From contig NZ_CXOM01000004.1 in the NCBI RefSeq assembly GCF_001269365.1, positions 243,706 through 307,705 on the forward strand: 64,000 nucleotides of DNA, in the 5' to 3' direction. Source of the DNA: Limnohabitans sp. Rim11 (GTDB lineage: Bacteria; Pseudomonadota; Gammaproteobacteria; Burkholderiales; Burkholderiaceae_C). A program made the position numbers and the translations under genes. Below, piece after piece: positions 9,874 to 19,890 of this stretch (positions are counted from its first letter, which is position 1; each line of letters starts with the position of its first letter). The notes under the pieces were generated by a model. That model searched no databases. It was given only the letters and a program-made list of their open reading frames with translations, and was not told the DNA's origin.

Positions 9874-10545
9874 TTAAAACTTCAATGTTTTGACACCGTC
9901 AGAAGTGCCCAGCAAACAAATTTGGGCCTTCTGATGCGCAAAGACGCCAACAGTGACAACACCAGGCCACTGACTCACTTGGGTTTCAAACGCAACAGGA
10001 TCGCTTATTTTCAAGCCTTTCACATCGATGATCTGTTGACCGTTGTCAGTGACCAAAGGCGCGCCATCTTTCATGCGAATTTGGGCTTGGCCACCCATTT
10101 GGGCAAACTGCGCCATGATGCGCGCACTGGCCATCGGAATGACTTCTACGGGCAATGGAAAAACGCCCAAGACGTTTACCAGCTTTGACTCGTCGGCGAT
10201 GCAAACAAACATTTTGGATTGGGCTGCCACTATTTTTTCGCGGGTTAGTGCGGCGCCCCCGCCCTTGACCATGTGGCCTAGGTGGTTGATTTCGTCAGCA
10301 CCGTCAATGTAGACCGCCAGTTCGCTGACGTCGTTGCTGTCGAACACGGGAATACCCAAGGCTTTGAGACGCACAGTAGACGCTTCAGAGCTGGACACGG
10401 CCCCTTTGATTTGGTCTTTGATGCTGGCCAAAGCGTCAATGAACTTGTTCACGGTAGAGCCTGTGCCCACACCCACAATTTGCCCGGGAACCACATATTG
10501 AAGTGCGGCTTGACCTACCAATGTTTTGAGTTCGTCTTGATTCAT
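9874..10545 (-). CDS. rpiA: Ribose-5-phosphate isomerase A
   Basis: Isomerises ribose 5-phosphate and ribulose 5-phosphate in the non-oxidative pentose phosphate pathway. The phosphate-binding loop [15 protein letters not shown] and the catalytic DGADEI segment are present. Start set at ATG 10545 (MNQDELK, matching the E. coli MTQDELK start), giving 223 residues; an in-frame TTG at 10563 would add six. Divergent from pyrD with only 43 bp between starts. Confidence 0.95.
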   Translation of the reverse strand: MNQDELKTLVGQAALQYVVPGQIVGVGTGSTVNKFIDALASIKDQIKGAVSSSEASTVRLKALGIPVFDSNDVSELAVYIDGADEINHLGHMVKGGGAALTREKIVAAQSKMFVCIADESKLVNVLGVFPLPVEVIPMASARIMAQFAQMGGQAQIRMKDGAPLVTDNGQQIIDVKGLKISDPVAFETQVSQWPGVVTVGVFAHQKAQICLLGTSDGVKTLKF

Positions 10546-10588
10546 AAACTTAATTTGAGACAATGCTTGTTCTGAATGAGATTATCCA

Positions 10589-11635
10589 ATGTCCCTGAAC
10601 CTTTACAAGCTCGCCCGCCCATTTTTATTCAGCCTCGATCCTGAGGCTGCACATGATTTCACACTAAACCAACTGGCCAACACGCAGAACACGCTGTTGG
10701 ACCGCGCCTACCGACAGCCTTGGGTGTCCGATCCTGTTCAACTGGCGGGCCTGACGTTTCCCAATCGGGTGGGCATGGCCGCTGGCCTCGACAAAAATGC
10801 ACGCTGCATCGATGGTTTGGGGGCCATGGGCTTTGGCTTTGTAGAGGTCGGCACGGTAACGCCCCTGGCCCAGCCTGGCAATGACAAGCCGCGCATGTTC
10901 AGGCTGCCAGAGGCCAAGGCCTTGATCAATCGCCTTGGGTTTAACAACGAGGGTTTGGATGCTTTTGTAGCCAATGTCAAAAAGTCTACCTTCAGACAAC
11001 AAGGTCGCTTATTGGGTTTGAACATCGGCAAAAACGCAGCCACGCCCATTGAGCGAGCCACTGACGATTACCTGATTGGACTGAGCGGTGTCTATGCACA
11101 TGCCGACTACGTCACCGTCAATATTTCAAGTCCCAACACCAAGAATTTACGCGCCTTGCAATCCGACGAGGCCCTAGACCAATTGCTGTCAGCACTCAAT
11201 GAACGAAAACAAGAGTTAGCTTCGCAGCACCAAAAACAAGTGCCCGTCTTTCTCAAAATTGCGCCAGATTTAGACGACGAACAAGTTCTTGTCATTGCCA
11301 ACAGCCTGCGAAAGCACAATATTGACGGTGTGATTGCAACCAACACCACCCTCTCCCGAGAAGCTGTTCAAGGCATGGCGCACTCAACTGAAACAGGCGG
11401 CTTGTCTGGCGCGCCAGTTTTAGCGGGCAGCAACCGCGTCATCCGTCTTCTGCGTTCGCACCTCGGACCCCAGTTTCCCATCATTGGCGTGGGCGGCATC
11501 ATGAGTGCTTACGACGCAGTCAGCAAAATTGAAGCGGGTGCAGATGTGGTTCAAATCTATACCGGTCTCATTTACAAAGGCCCAGCGCTGGTATACGAAG
11601 TGGCAAAGGCTTTGAAACAGTTGTCACGCCAATAA
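10589..11635 (+). CDS. pyrD: Dihydroorotate dehydrogenase (quinone), class 2
   Basis: FMN enzyme of pyrimidine synthesis that passes electrons from dihydroorotate to membrane quinone. The 348 residues, with an N-terminal amphipathic helix ([18 protein letters not shown]), are typical of class 2. Signatures are [26 protein letters not shown] and the FMN-phosphate region GVGGI. The 3' end overlaps the convergent FAD oxidoreductase gene by 12 bp. Confidence 0.96.
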   Translation: MSLNLYKLARPFLFSLDPEAAHDFTLNQLANTQNTLLDRAYRQPWVSDPVQLAGLTFPNRVGMAAGLDKNARCIDGLGAMGFGFVEVGTVTPLAQPGNDKPRMFRLPEAKALINRLGFNNEGLDAFVANVKKSTFRQQGRLLGLNIGKNAATPIERATDDYLIGLSGVYAHADYVTVNISSPNTKNLRALQSDEALDQLLSALNERKQELASQHQKQVPVFLKIAPDLDDEQVLVIANSLRKHNIDGVIATNTTLSREAVQGMAHSTETGGLSGAPVLAGSNRVIRLLRSHLGPQFPIIGVGGIMSAYDAVSKIEAGADVVQIYTGLIYKGPALVYEVAKALKQLSRQ

Positions 11636-12742
11636 TTGCACCACTTCGTCAGCAATGGCCAATGAACTGGTCAGGCCTGGCGATTCAATGCCCATCAGGT
11701 GAACCAAGCCTGGTACACCATGCTGACTGGGCCCCATGATGCAAAAGTCTGCGGCCGTCTCGTGAGGCGCATTGATCTTGGGTCGAATACCGGCATAGGC
11801 AGGCAACAAAGCACCGTCTTGAAGGCCGGGCCAATATTTGCGAACTTCGGCGTAAAAACCATCGCCCCTGTGGGCGTCAACCCTTAGGTTGTCAGGTGAA
11901 TCAACCCACTCCACATCAGGGCCAAATTTAGCTTGTCCAGCCATGTCCAAGGTCAGGTGCACGCCCAATCCCGCAGCCTCTGGTACGGGATAAATCAAAC
12001 GTGTAAATGGAGAACGTCCGGACAGACTGAAGTAGTTGCCCTTGGCGAAATAGGCTTGCGGAAGCAAGCTTGTATTTGTGCCGCCAAATTGTCGGGCCAC
12101 TTGAGGCGCATAAAGCCCCGCTGCATTGATCACTTGATTGGCCAATATTTCAGTGCCATCCAAAGTGCGCACCACAAATTGCGTCTTTGAATTTATGCGA
12201 ATGATTTCTGCAGAGTCAAAACCCGATTGGAGGGCCAACAGGCCCCCCGCATTTTCCATATCGCCTAGATAACTCAACATCAATGCATGGCTGTCAATAA
12301 TGCCCGTACTGGGAGACCATAGGGCCGCCAAGCACTGCAGCTCGGGCTCCATGGCTTGGGCTTCTTGCGAGGTCATAGTTTGCAATGCCTCTGACCCCAC
12401 CAAACCATTGGCTGATGCTTTTTTTTGAATACCTGCCAACAGGTCGATTTGCTCTGGGGATGTTGCAACAATCAATTTGCCACATCGCTTGTGAGGAATG
12501 CCGCGTTCAAGGCAATATGCATACAACATCTTTCGACCTTGAACACACAAGCGCGCTTTCAAGGACCCCGCTGGGTAATAAATACCAGCATGAATGACTT
12601 CGCTGTTGCGTGAGCTGGTCCCTGTGCCAAAGGCATCTTCTGACTCCAGAACCAAAACCTCTTTTCCTGCCAATGCCATCGCTCGGGCAACGGCCAAGCC
12701 AACAACACCAGCCCCCACAATGACTGTTTCTATGGCGTCCAT
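11624..12742 (-). CDS. FAD-dependent oxidoreductase, L-2-hydroxyglutarate oxidase-like
   Basis: DAO-superfamily flavoenzyme of 372 residues. It has an N-terminal FAD-binding GAGVVG (10-15), the [16 protein letters not shown] segment typical of LhgO/L2HGDH-like proteins, and a C-terminal GIRPK plus [15 protein letters not shown] second FAD-contact region. It probably oxidises a 2-hydroxy acid. The substrate cannot be fixed from sequence. Monocistronic, convergent with pyrD. Confidence 0.85.
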   Translation of the reverse strand: MDAIETVIVGAGVVGLAVARAMALAGKEVLVLESEDAFGTGTSSRNSEVIHAGIYYPAGSLKARLCVQGRKMLYAYCLERGIPHKRCGKLIVATSPEQIDLLAGIQKKASANGLVGSEALQTMTSQEAQAMEPELQCLAALWSPSTGIIDSHALMLSYLGDMENAGGLLALQSGFDSAEIIRINSKTQFVVRTLDGTEILANQVINAAGLYAPQVARQFGGTNTSLLPQAYFAKGNYFSLSGRSPFTRLIYPVPEAAGLGVHLTLDMAGQAKFGPDVEWVDSPDNLRVDAHRGDGFYAEVRKYWPGLQDGALLPAYAGIRPKINAPHETAADFCIMGPSQHGVPGLVHLMGIESPGLTSSLAIADEVVQLLA

Positions 12743-12883
12743 TTAAATTCAAACATGAGTTGTACGGTTCTTAGCTTAGCTTGATGAATCTGTTGATGGT
12801 TGACACACGGATGACAGACACAAGGCCTGAGAAATGACATATTGCCTATTGTGCCAATCCACCCACCTTTTCGAAAGAGTTCC

Positions 12884-13645
12884 ATGAAATTATTTGACCT
12901 GACCGACAAAGTTGCCATTGTCACTGGCGCAAGCCGCGGCATTGGTCGCTCTATTGCTTTCCAGCTGGCAAGAGCAGGCGCCAAAGTGGTCGTTTCAAGT
13001 CGAAAACTGGAAGCGTGTGAAGCTGTGGTGAAAGAAATTCAAGCGGAAGGCGGCACGGCCATGGCCATCAGCGCCAGCATTGCCATCAAGGAACAACTGG
13101 CCGCCATGGTTCAAAAAACACGTGATACCTGGGGCCCTATTGATGTTCTGGTTTGCAATGCTGCCAGCAATCCTTATTACGGCCCAATGACAGGCATGAG
13201 CGATGAGGTCTTCAACAAGATCATGCACAACAATGTTTTGTCCAGCAACTGGTTGTGCAGCATGGTCTACCCCGACATGAAAGCCCAAAAAAATGGCGCC
13301 ATTGTTTTAATTTCATCGGTCGGTGGTCTGCACGGATCCCATGTCATTGGTGCTTACAACATCTCCAAAGCAGCAGACATGCAATTGGCACGCAACCTGG
13401 CTGTTGAATGGGGCCCTGACAACATTCGCGTCAATTGCATTGCGCCGGGCCTCATTCGCACTGACTTTGCCAAAGCACTCACAGACGACCCCGTCAAAGC
13501 GGGCATGGTCGAAAACGAAACCCCACTCAGACGCATTGGCGAGCCCGATGACATTGGCGGCATTGCTGTTTTGCTGGCCAGTGCTGCGGGCAAATACATC
13601 ACCGGCCAAACTATCGTTGCAGATGGCGGCATGATGATTCGTTAA
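12884..13645 (+). CDS. Short-chain dehydrogenase/reductase (SDR)
   Basis: Classical SDR of 253 residues. The cofactor motif TGASRGIG is at 14-21, NAAS follows strand 4, and the catalytic Tyr158-x3-Lys162 lies in YNISK with the preceding Ser in ISSVGG. The C-terminal half carries PGLIRTDF and TGQTIVADGG. Start taken at ATG 12884 behind GAAAGAG; an upstream in-frame TTG (12842) is unlikely. Substrate unknown; this subgroup is often annotated as 3-oxoacyl-ACP or DHRS4-like reductase. Confidence 0.9.
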   Translation: MKLFDLTDKVAIVTGASRGIGRSIAFQLARAGAKVVVSSRKLEACEAVVKEIQAEGGTAMAISASIAIKEQLAAMVQKTRDTWGPIDVLVCNAASNPYYGPMTGMSDEVFNKIMHNNVLSSNWLCSMVYPDMKAQKNGAIVLISSVGGLHGSHVIGAYNISKAADMQLARNLAVEWGPDNIRVNCIAPGLIRTDFAKALTDDPVKAGMVENETPLRRIGEPDDIGGIAVLLASAAGKYITGQTIVADGGMMIR

Positions 13646-13657
13646 TTTTCAAGCACA

Positions 13658-13700
13658 CAAAAAAACAGCCCCAAGTCCAAAGACTGGGGCTGTTTTTTTT
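13658..13700. terminator. Bidirectional terminator between the SDR and sodB
   Basis: Perfect 9-bp stem ACAGCCCCA (13665-13673) / TGGGGCTGT (13685-13693), preceded by an A-run and followed by an 8-T run, so it can stop transcription of both convergent genes. Confidence 0.9.
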
Positions 13701-13719
13701 GGTTGAAGTCAGGCTTCGA

Positions 13720-14301
13720 TTAGGCGAAGTTGGCTTCAGCAAAAGACCAGTTCACCAACTTGTCTAAGAAAGTTTCAACAAACTTAGGACGCATGTTGCG
13801 GTAGTCGATGTAGTAAGCGTGTTCCCACACGTCCACGGTCAACAAGGCTTTGTCGCCGGTTGTGAGAGGTGTGCCAGCAGCGCCCATGTTGACGATGTCA
13901 ACGGAGCCGTCGGCTTTTTTAACCAACCATGTCCAGCCAGAACCAAAGTTGCCAACTGCGCTTTTGACGAAGGCTTCTTTGAAGGCCGCGTAGGAGCCAA
14001 ACTTGGCGTTGATGGCCGTAGCCAAAGCGCCTGTGGGCTCACCGCCGCCATTGGGCTTCATGCAGTTCCAGAAGAAAGTGTGGTTCCAAATTTGGGCAGA
14101 GTTGTTGTAAATGCCGCCGCTGGATTTCTTGATGATTTCTTCCAAAGACATCGCTTCGAACTCAGTGCCTTTTTGCAAGTTGTTCAAATTGACGACATAC
14201 GCGTTGTGGTGCTTGCCGTGGTGAAACTCCAAAGTTTCTTGGCTGTAATGCGGTGCCAAAGCATCGATGGCGTAAGGCAGTGCTGGCAGGGTATGTTCCA
14301 T
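13720..14301 (-). CDS. sodB: Superoxide dismutase, Fe type
   Basis: Cytoplasmic dismutation of superoxide. The 193 residues and motifs match Fe-SOD: HHGKHHNAYV, IWNHTFFWNCM (metal-ligand His), GGGEP and the C-terminal DVWEHAYYIDYRN, which supplies Asp and His ligands. Start placed at ATG 14301 (MEHTLPALPY), with GAGG upstream on the minus strand; the longer frame to 14322 adds non-family residues. Fe rather than Mn is inferred from overall similarity. Confidence 0.95.
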   Translation of the reverse strand: MEHTLPALPYAIDALAPHYSQETLEFHHGKHHNAYVVNLNNLQKGTEFEAMSLEEIIKKSSGGIYNNSAQIWNHTFFWNCMKPNGGGEPTGALATAINAKFGSYAAFKEAFVKSAVGNFGSGWTWLVKKADGSVDIVNMGAAGTPLTTGDKALLTVDVWEHAYYIDYRNMRPKFVETFLDKLVNWSFAEANFA

Positions 14302-14435
14302 GAGGTCCTCGTTAAGTGTCAATAAAAAATCAAAAGGCTATTGTAAGTTGATCGGCTTGAGCCGTCAGCAACGTTGTCATTATTCTCACATGACTCAAAG
14401 GGTTGAGACCACGCATGAATTGACCCCCAAAGGCA

Positions 14436-15728
14436 TCACTTCACCTGGAGCTTGACTTGCCCATCTGCCAGCGTGGCCGATACGTCTTGAAGAGACTTGA
14501 AATCCTTGGTGTGGGTTAGGGCTTGACCGGCCTCATCAGTTAACCAAGCATAGCCCCGCTCCAAAACCAAGTGAGGGTCCAACAATCCCAACCGGGTTTG
14601 TAAATTGATCAATCCCCGATGCTGATTTTGCAAGTTGTTTTGCAGTGCTTTGGGCAAATTAGAAGTCATCGTTTTGAGGCTTTGGCTTTGCTGCTTCACC
14701 TGAGCCTTTAAGGCAAATTGCATGGACTGCCCCACTCTTTCCAATTTGGATTTCTGCTCACTGATTCGATTGGAAGGACGCCCTAAACGGCCGCCCACCC
14801 AATCGAGGCGTTGACTCATTTTGTCAAGCGCGCCCATGGCTGAATCGGTCAAGGCTTGTTGTACAGCGTCCAACTCTTGGAGCCGCTGAGAGCGCTCGAC
14901 CGCTACCATTTCAGCAGCTGCAGTGGGTGTTGGCGCCCGTAGATCGGCAACAAAATCCAGCAAAGTGAAGTCAGTCTCATGACCCACCCCAGAAATGATG
15001 GGAATAGGACATGAAGCAACCGCGCGAACCAAGGCTGCGTCGTTGAATGCCCATAAGTCTTCCATGGCGCCGCCACCACGCACCATCAAAATCACATCAA
15101 TGGCCAGATTGCTGGTATCTGATGCACTCAAAGGTGAATGCCAAGCGACTAGGTTTTGAAGACTTTGCAATAACTCTAGGGGCGCATTCGCACCTTGCAC
15201 CGAGGCCGGCGCCAAAATGACCGGGATGTGCGGCACTCGCCTTTGCAGTGCCGTCACAACATCATGCAATGCCGCTGCACCTAGCGAGGTAATCAAGCCA
15301 ATGGCGCGAGGCTGAGAGGGAATGGGTCTTTTCCTGTCCGAATTGAACAGGCCTTCAGCTTCCAAAGTGGCCTTCAGTTTGAGAAACTGAGCAAACAAGT
15401 CACCCTGCCCGGCTCTTTGCATGCTTTCGACCACCAATTGCAAGTCGCCTCGGGCTTCATAGACACCCAACTTGCCTCTGACCTCCACCATTTCACCATC
15501 TCTGGGCATGAAACCCACAGCACTGGCAGCCCTTTTGAACATGGCACAGCGTATTTGGCCGCTGTCGTCCTTAAGATTGAAATAGCAATGCCCACTGGCC
15601 GCGCGTGAGAAGCCCGATATCTCCCCCTTGACAGCGACAGGGTTGAATCTGGCATTCAAAGTGTCGGCAATTGCAAGGCAAAGTGCCCCAACAGACCAAA
15701 CGCGTGGCTCAGAATCTAGGCGCGCCAT
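14436..15728 (-). CDS. xseA: Exodeoxyribonuclease VII large subunit
   Basis: Catalytic/DNA-binding subunit of ExoVII, which degrades single-stranded DNA from both ends. It has 430 residues. An N-terminal OB-fold (VWSVGALCLAIADTLNARF, VKGEISGFSRAASGHCYFNLKDD) is followed by the Xse domain (RAIGLITSLGAAALHDVV, RGGGAMEDLWAFND, SGVGHETDFTLLDFVADLRAPTPTAAAE) and a coiled-coil C-terminus. The small subunit XseB is not in this window. Confidence 0.95.
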   Translation of the reverse strand: MARLDSEPRVWSVGALCLAIADTLNARFNPVAVKGEISGFSRAASGHCYFNLKDDSGQIRCAMFKRAASAVGFMPRDGEMVEVRGKLGVYEARGDLQLVVESMQRAGQGDLFAQFLKLKATLEAEGLFNSDRKRPIPSQPRAIGLITSLGAAALHDVVTALQRRVPHIPVILAPASVQGANAPLELLQSLQNLVAWHSPLSASDTSNLAIDVILMVRGGGAMEDLWAFNDAALVRAVASCPIPIISGVGHETDFTLLDFVADLRAPTPTAAAEMVAVERSQRLQELDAVQQALTDSAMGALDKMSQRLDWVGGRLGRPSNRISEQKSKLERVGQSMQFALKAQVKQQSQSLKTMTSNLPKALQNNLQNQHRGLINLQTRLGLLDPHLVLERGYAWLTDEAGQALTHTKDFKSLQDVSATLADGQVKLQVK

Positions 15729-16044
15729 GAAAAAGCCTTAATTTGTGCGGTTTTCAGAGTCATTTTGATTGAAAAGGCTTGCCATACAAGGGGCAATATT
15801 TCCACAGCTTGGAGAAATGTGGACTGGGCACTGTAGATTGCAGCTTGCATTGGCATACTTGAGCGTAACTTATTGATTTAATTTGATTTTTTATTGACTA
15901 AAAAAGTGGCATTGCAAGAAAACTCAACACAGATGCGGCTTCTGAGACGATTCTGGCCAGGTTCTTCACAAAGTTATCCACAGAAAAGTGGAACAATTTG
16001 ATCAGACATAATCAAAACTGAAACCAGAAGTAGAAAGAATCATT
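15729..16044. promoter_or_regulatory. 316-bp gene-free region between xseA and exbB
   Basis: AT-rich spacer between divergent genes, with no ORF. It holds a perfect DnaA-box sequence TTATCCACA (15974-15982), a 6-bp inverted repeat TCCACA/TGTGGA (15801-15806 / 15818-15823), and just before exbB a 6-bp inverted repeat TTTGAT/ATCAAA (15997-16002 / 16011-16016). The last sits where an operator would control exbB. The features are visible; none is proven functional. Confidence 0.4.
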
Positions 16045-16662
16045 TTGCTTAGCATCATACAAGCCGCAGGCTGGCCTATTTGGCCATTAATCGCATGTTC
16101 GGTGTTCGCACTGGCCATCATTTTTGAGCGGCTCATGGCGCTGCAATCAAGCAAAGTCATTCCAGAGAACGCGCTCGATCAAGCCATCGAAAGCACCCGT
16201 CAAGGTTTCCCTAGCGAGGAACGCATTCAACTCATCGCAAAGATGGGGGCTGTGGGTGCTGTGTTTGCCGCCGGACTCCAAACATTGGCCATCAATCCCT
16301 CGGCCAGCCAACAGGATGTCAAAGAAAGCATGGAAATGGAAGGCCGCATGGCCGCCCAAAACTTAGAGCGATATCTCACTGCCTTGGCAACTTTGGCCTC
16401 TGCTGCCCCCCTTCTTGGCTTGTTGGGCACCGTCATTGGCATGATTGAAATTTTTGGCATCCAAACCCCAGGTCAGCAACAACCGGTTGAATTGGCGCAT
16501 GGTATTTCTGTAGCGCTCTACAACACCGCGATGGGTTTGCTTGTGGCTATTCCTTGCCTCATGGCTTGGCGCTTTTTTAAAGCCAAGGTTGACAGATTGG
16601 TTTTGCAAATGGAATGGGCTGCCGAACGCTTTGCCAGGCACTTGGCAGCTATGCGTGACTGA
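16045..16662 (+). CDS. exbB: MotA/TolQ/ExbB proton channel family protein
   Basis: Inner-membrane proton-channel subunit that energises TonB (or Tol) transport. The 205 residues carry TM segments at about 7-27, 113-135 (LATLASAAPLLGLLGTVIGM) and 153-176 (ISVALYNTAMGLLVAIPCL), with the conserved LLGLLGTVxGM signature. The start appears to be TTG 16045 behind AGAAAG; no in-frame ATG fits. It is first in exbB-exbD-lpxK-trm112-kdsB-adk. ExbB is favoured over TolQ because of linkage to lpxK/kdsB. Confidence 0.88.
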   Translation: MLSIIQAAGWPIWPLIACSVFALAIIFERLMALQSSKVIPENALDQAIESTRQGFPSEERIQLIAKMGAVGAVFAAGLQTLAINPSASQQDVKESMEMEGRMAAQNLERYLTALATLASAAPLLGLLGTVIGMIEIFGIQTPGQQQPVELAHGISVALYNTAMGLLVAIPCLMAWRFFKAKVDRLVLQMEWAAERFARHLAAMRD

Positions 16663-16695
16663 CTTTCTAATGACATTCAACACAGCGAGTTTCGT

Positions 16696-17124
16696 TTGAA
16701 ATTTAAACAAAACAACCCCATCGAACCCGACATCAATTTGATTCCTTTCATTGATGTCTTGTTGGTCGTCCTCATCTTTTTGATGCTGACGACCACATGG
16801 TCCAAATACAACGAAATGAATGTCAGCCTGCCCTCAGCAGCCAGTCCCCAAGCGGCGCAAGATAACACCACATGGACCGTTTCGGTTAGCGCACAAGGAA
16901 CCTACGCCGTCAATGGCAGCACCTTGGAGGGTCGGCAAATTCAGGACCTGCAAAAAGCGCTATCCGGCCTTGGAAAATCAGAAGGCAACTTGTTGATCAA
17001 GGCAGATGCATCGGCCAGTCACCAAGCAGTGGTCAATGTTTTAGAAGCCGCCAGATTCAATGGCATTTCGAAAATTGCCTTTGCCACCCAGCAAGCCAGT
17101 CAGCCCCCTGCTACCAAGCCCTAA
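16696..17124 (+). CDS. exbD: ExbD/TolR family biopolymer transport protein
   Basis: Partner of the ExbB-like channel: one N-terminal TM helix (about 17-35) carrying the essential Asp in LIPFIDVLLVVLIFLML, then a periplasmic domain. It has 142 residues. It also seems to use a TTG start (16696), preceded by AGCGAG. It sits 33 bp after exbB and immediately before lpxK. ExbD activity would serve TonB-dependent receptors such as the one at 51.7 kb. Confidence 0.9.
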   Translation: MKFKQNNPIEPDINLIPFIDVLLVVLIFLMLTTTWSKYNEMNVSLPSAASPQAAQDNTTWTVSVSAQGTYAVNGSTLEGRQIQDLQKALSGLGKSEGNLLIKADASASHQAVVNVLEAARFNGISKIAFATQQASQPPATKP

Positions 17125-17128
17125 ACTC

Positions 17129-18115
17129 ATGATGTCTTGGCTACAACAACTTCCGCAATATTGGCAGTCGACCAGCGCCGTCACTCTTGTGTTGTGGCCC
17201 CTCGAGTTGGCATACCGGCTGACTTTGTTTGTCAGAAAACAGCTTTACGCATTTGGTATCTTTCAGAGCCACCGCGTGAATGCCACAGTCATCGTAGTGG
17301 GCAATGTGGTGGCTGGCGGGGGTGGCAAAACCCCACTCACTGTTGCCATCGTTCAGCGACTCACGCAACAGGGCTTCAAAGTAGGCGTGGTCACAAGGGG
17401 GTATGGCCGCAAGCAATCTGAAATGCATGTTGTCTCAGCGAACAGTTCGCCTAGAGAAGCAGGTGATGAGCCCTTGCTCATTCATCAGAAATGCCATGTC
17501 CCGGTGGTAGTGAGTGCCAGTAGAGTTGAAGCAGCACAGCACCTCCTTCAAAAGTTTCCAGACACCCAAATTTTGGTCTTCGATGACGGCTTACAACATT
17601 GGGCATTGGCCAGAGACCTTGAAATTTGTGTCATGGACGCACAGGGCATTGGCAATGGCCACTTGCTTCCAGCAGGCCCATTGCGAGAGCCATGGCCTAG
17701 AGCCACCCACTTACTGCTCCATACCCAAAAAAGAACGCTTGCTGAAGGGTATGCGTCGATTCGCACACTGAGCCCTGTGGCCATCAGCAAATCAGGCGTG
17801 CAAACGCCATTGTCTGAGTTGAAATTAAATCCGGTCGAAGTTGTGTCGGGCATTGCCAAACCCCATGCCTTCATCCAGATGCTCCAAGAACTTGGCATGC
17901 AAATTCAGCACCAAACAGCATTGCCCGACCACGACGATTTTTCGAATTGGCATGCCAAGCATCCAGAATGCCCCCTGTTGTGTACCGAGAAAGACGCCAT
18001 TAAGCTTTGGCAGACCCATCCCCATGCCTTGGCGGTGCCCTTGATTTTTGAACCCGAAGATGCCTTCTGGCAAGCGTTTGATGCACTTGTGCAGTCGAGT
18101 CCCCGTTATCATTGA
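17129..18115 (+). CDS. lpxK: Tetraacyldisaccharide 4'-kinase
   Basis: Inner-membrane kinase that phosphorylates the 4' position of the lipid A disaccharide precursor. The N-terminal membrane-associated helix contains PLELAYRL, and the P-loop is GGGGKTPLT (VVAGGGGKTPLTVAI). Further signatures are VVTRGYGRK, GDEPLL, VFDDGLQHW and LPAGPLREP. There are tandem ATGs at 17129 and 17132; the first gives 328 residues and lies 4 nt after the exbD stop. Confidence 0.94.
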   Translation: MMSWLQQLPQYWQSTSAVTLVLWPLELAYRLTLFVRKQLYAFGIFQSHRVNATVIVVGNVVAGGGGKTPLTVAIVQRLTQQGFKVGVVTRGYGRKQSEMHVVSANSSPREAGDEPLLIHQKCHVPVVVSASRVEAAQHLLQKFPDTQILVFDDGLQHWALARDLEICVMDAQGIGNGHLLPAGPLREPWPRATHLLLHTQKRTLAEGYASIRTLSPVAISKSGVQTPLSELKLNPVEVVSGIAKPHAFIQMLQELGMQIQHQTALPDHDDFSNWHAKHPECPLLCTEKDAIKLWQTHPHALAVPLIFEPEDAFWQAFDALVQSSPRYH

Positions 18116-18118
18116 GCC

Positions 18119-18325
18119 ATGGACACCAAATTACTTGAACTGCTGGTATGCCCTGTCACCAAGGGGCCCCTTGAACTTCAAAGAGAAGCCCAAGAGCTAT
18201 GGTCTAGAAGCGCACGCATGGCTTACCCCATTCGAAATGGCATTCCTATCTTGTTAGAAAATGAAGCTCGGACCCTGACCGATGATGAGCTCGAAAGTCT
18301 CAAACCTCGAACGCCTTTGGTTTAA
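18119..18325 (+). CDS. Trm112 family protein
   Basis: Small 68-residue protein of the Trm112/YcaR family. It begins [14 protein letters not shown] and ends [16 protein letters not shown], both typical. The zinc-binding cysteines of eukaryotic Trm112 are reduced to the single visible Cys11. In Proteobacteria it sits between lpxK and kdsB, as here (3 nt after lpxK, 5 nt before kdsB). Molecular role in bacteria is not settled. Confidence 0.88.
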   Translation: MDTKLLELLVCPVTKGPLELQREAQELWSRSARMAYPIRNGIPILLENEARTLTDDELESLKPRTPLV

Positions 18326-18330
18326 GCGGC

Positions 18331-19092
18331 ATGACCCTCAAATTTACAGTCATCGTCCCTGCAAGGCTTGCCTCAACTCGATTGCCCAATAAGCCACTGG
18401 CTGACATTCACGGCTTGCCCATGGTGGTCAGAGTTGCGCAAAGAGCGGCTCTTTCGGCCGCCACTCAAGTGGTGGTTGCCGCTGACAGCCCCGAAATTGT
18501 GATGGCTTGCGAAGCACATGGTATTCGCGTTTTGCTGACCCAAGTCAATCACCCTAGCGGGAGTGACCGCTTGGCTGAAGCCAGCCAATTGTTGGGACTG
18601 GGTCCGCAAGACATTGTGGTCAATGTTCAAGGGGATGAGCCCCTGATTGACCCCGAACTCATCAATGAAGTGGCCGCGCTGCTGGGGAAGCACCCCCTCG
18701 CCAGCATGAGTACCGCTGCCCACGAAATTCACGACATTGCAGAATTCACCAACCCCAATGTGGTGAAGGTGGTGATCGATCAGGCCCAAATGGCCATGTA
18801 CTTCAGCCGCGCCCCCATTCCATGGTGGCGAGATGGATTTTCCAAGGGCATTGACGCTTTGCCACAACCCGCAGCACTCAGGCACATTGGTATTTATGGG
18901 TATCGCGTGGGCTTTTTGCAAAGCTTTCCCAAACTGCCCCAGGCCCCCATAGAGGAAGGCGAAGCACTTGAGCAATTGCGTGCTTTGTGGCATGGTCACA
19001 AAATTGCTGTTCACGTCATCGACAAAGCACCGGGGCCTGGCGTTGACACCCCCGAAGATTTGGCCAGAGTTCAAACGCTTTTTAGGGCTTAA
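18331..19092 (+). CDS. kdsB: CMP-KDO synthetase (3-deoxy-manno-octulosonate cytidylyltransferase)
   Basis: Activates KDO with CTP for transfer to lipid A. The 253 residues carry the nucleotide-binding [14 protein letters not shown], then [23 protein letters not shown] and [12 protein letters not shown], all standard for KdsB. Its position after lpxK and trm112 links it to LPS core assembly. Confidence 0.96.
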   Translation: MTLKFTVIVPARLASTRLPNKPLADIHGLPMVVRVAQRAALSAATQVVVAADSPEIVMACEAHGIRVLLTQVNHPSGSDRLAEASQLLGLGPQDIVVNVQGDEPLIDPELINEVAALLGKHPLASMSTAAHEIHDIAEFTNPNVVKVVIDQAQMAMYFSRAPIPWWRDGFSKGIDALPQPAALRHIGIYGYRVGFLQSFPKLPQAPIEEGEALEQLRALWHGHKIAVHVIDKAPGPGVDTPEDLARVQTLFRA

Positions 19093-19178
19093 GGGGCTGA
19101 CGGGCTGGCCGTCAGGAAAATCTGGGATTACCGTGATATTCTTACCAGAGAGCCATGCAGGCTGTGGCGAAAGATTAA

Positions 19179-19853
<675 letters not shown>

Positions 19854-19890
19854 TTTCGCTCAATAGCGCTTCAGTGCTGCATGCACATGG

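Noticed and set aside
15974..15982. Replication origin
   Set aside because: Only one consensus DnaA box, no dnaA/dnaN/gidA neighbours and no clear unwinding element.
18373..19074. 233-codon leftward frame
   Set aside because: Antisense to kdsB, which has all its signatures.
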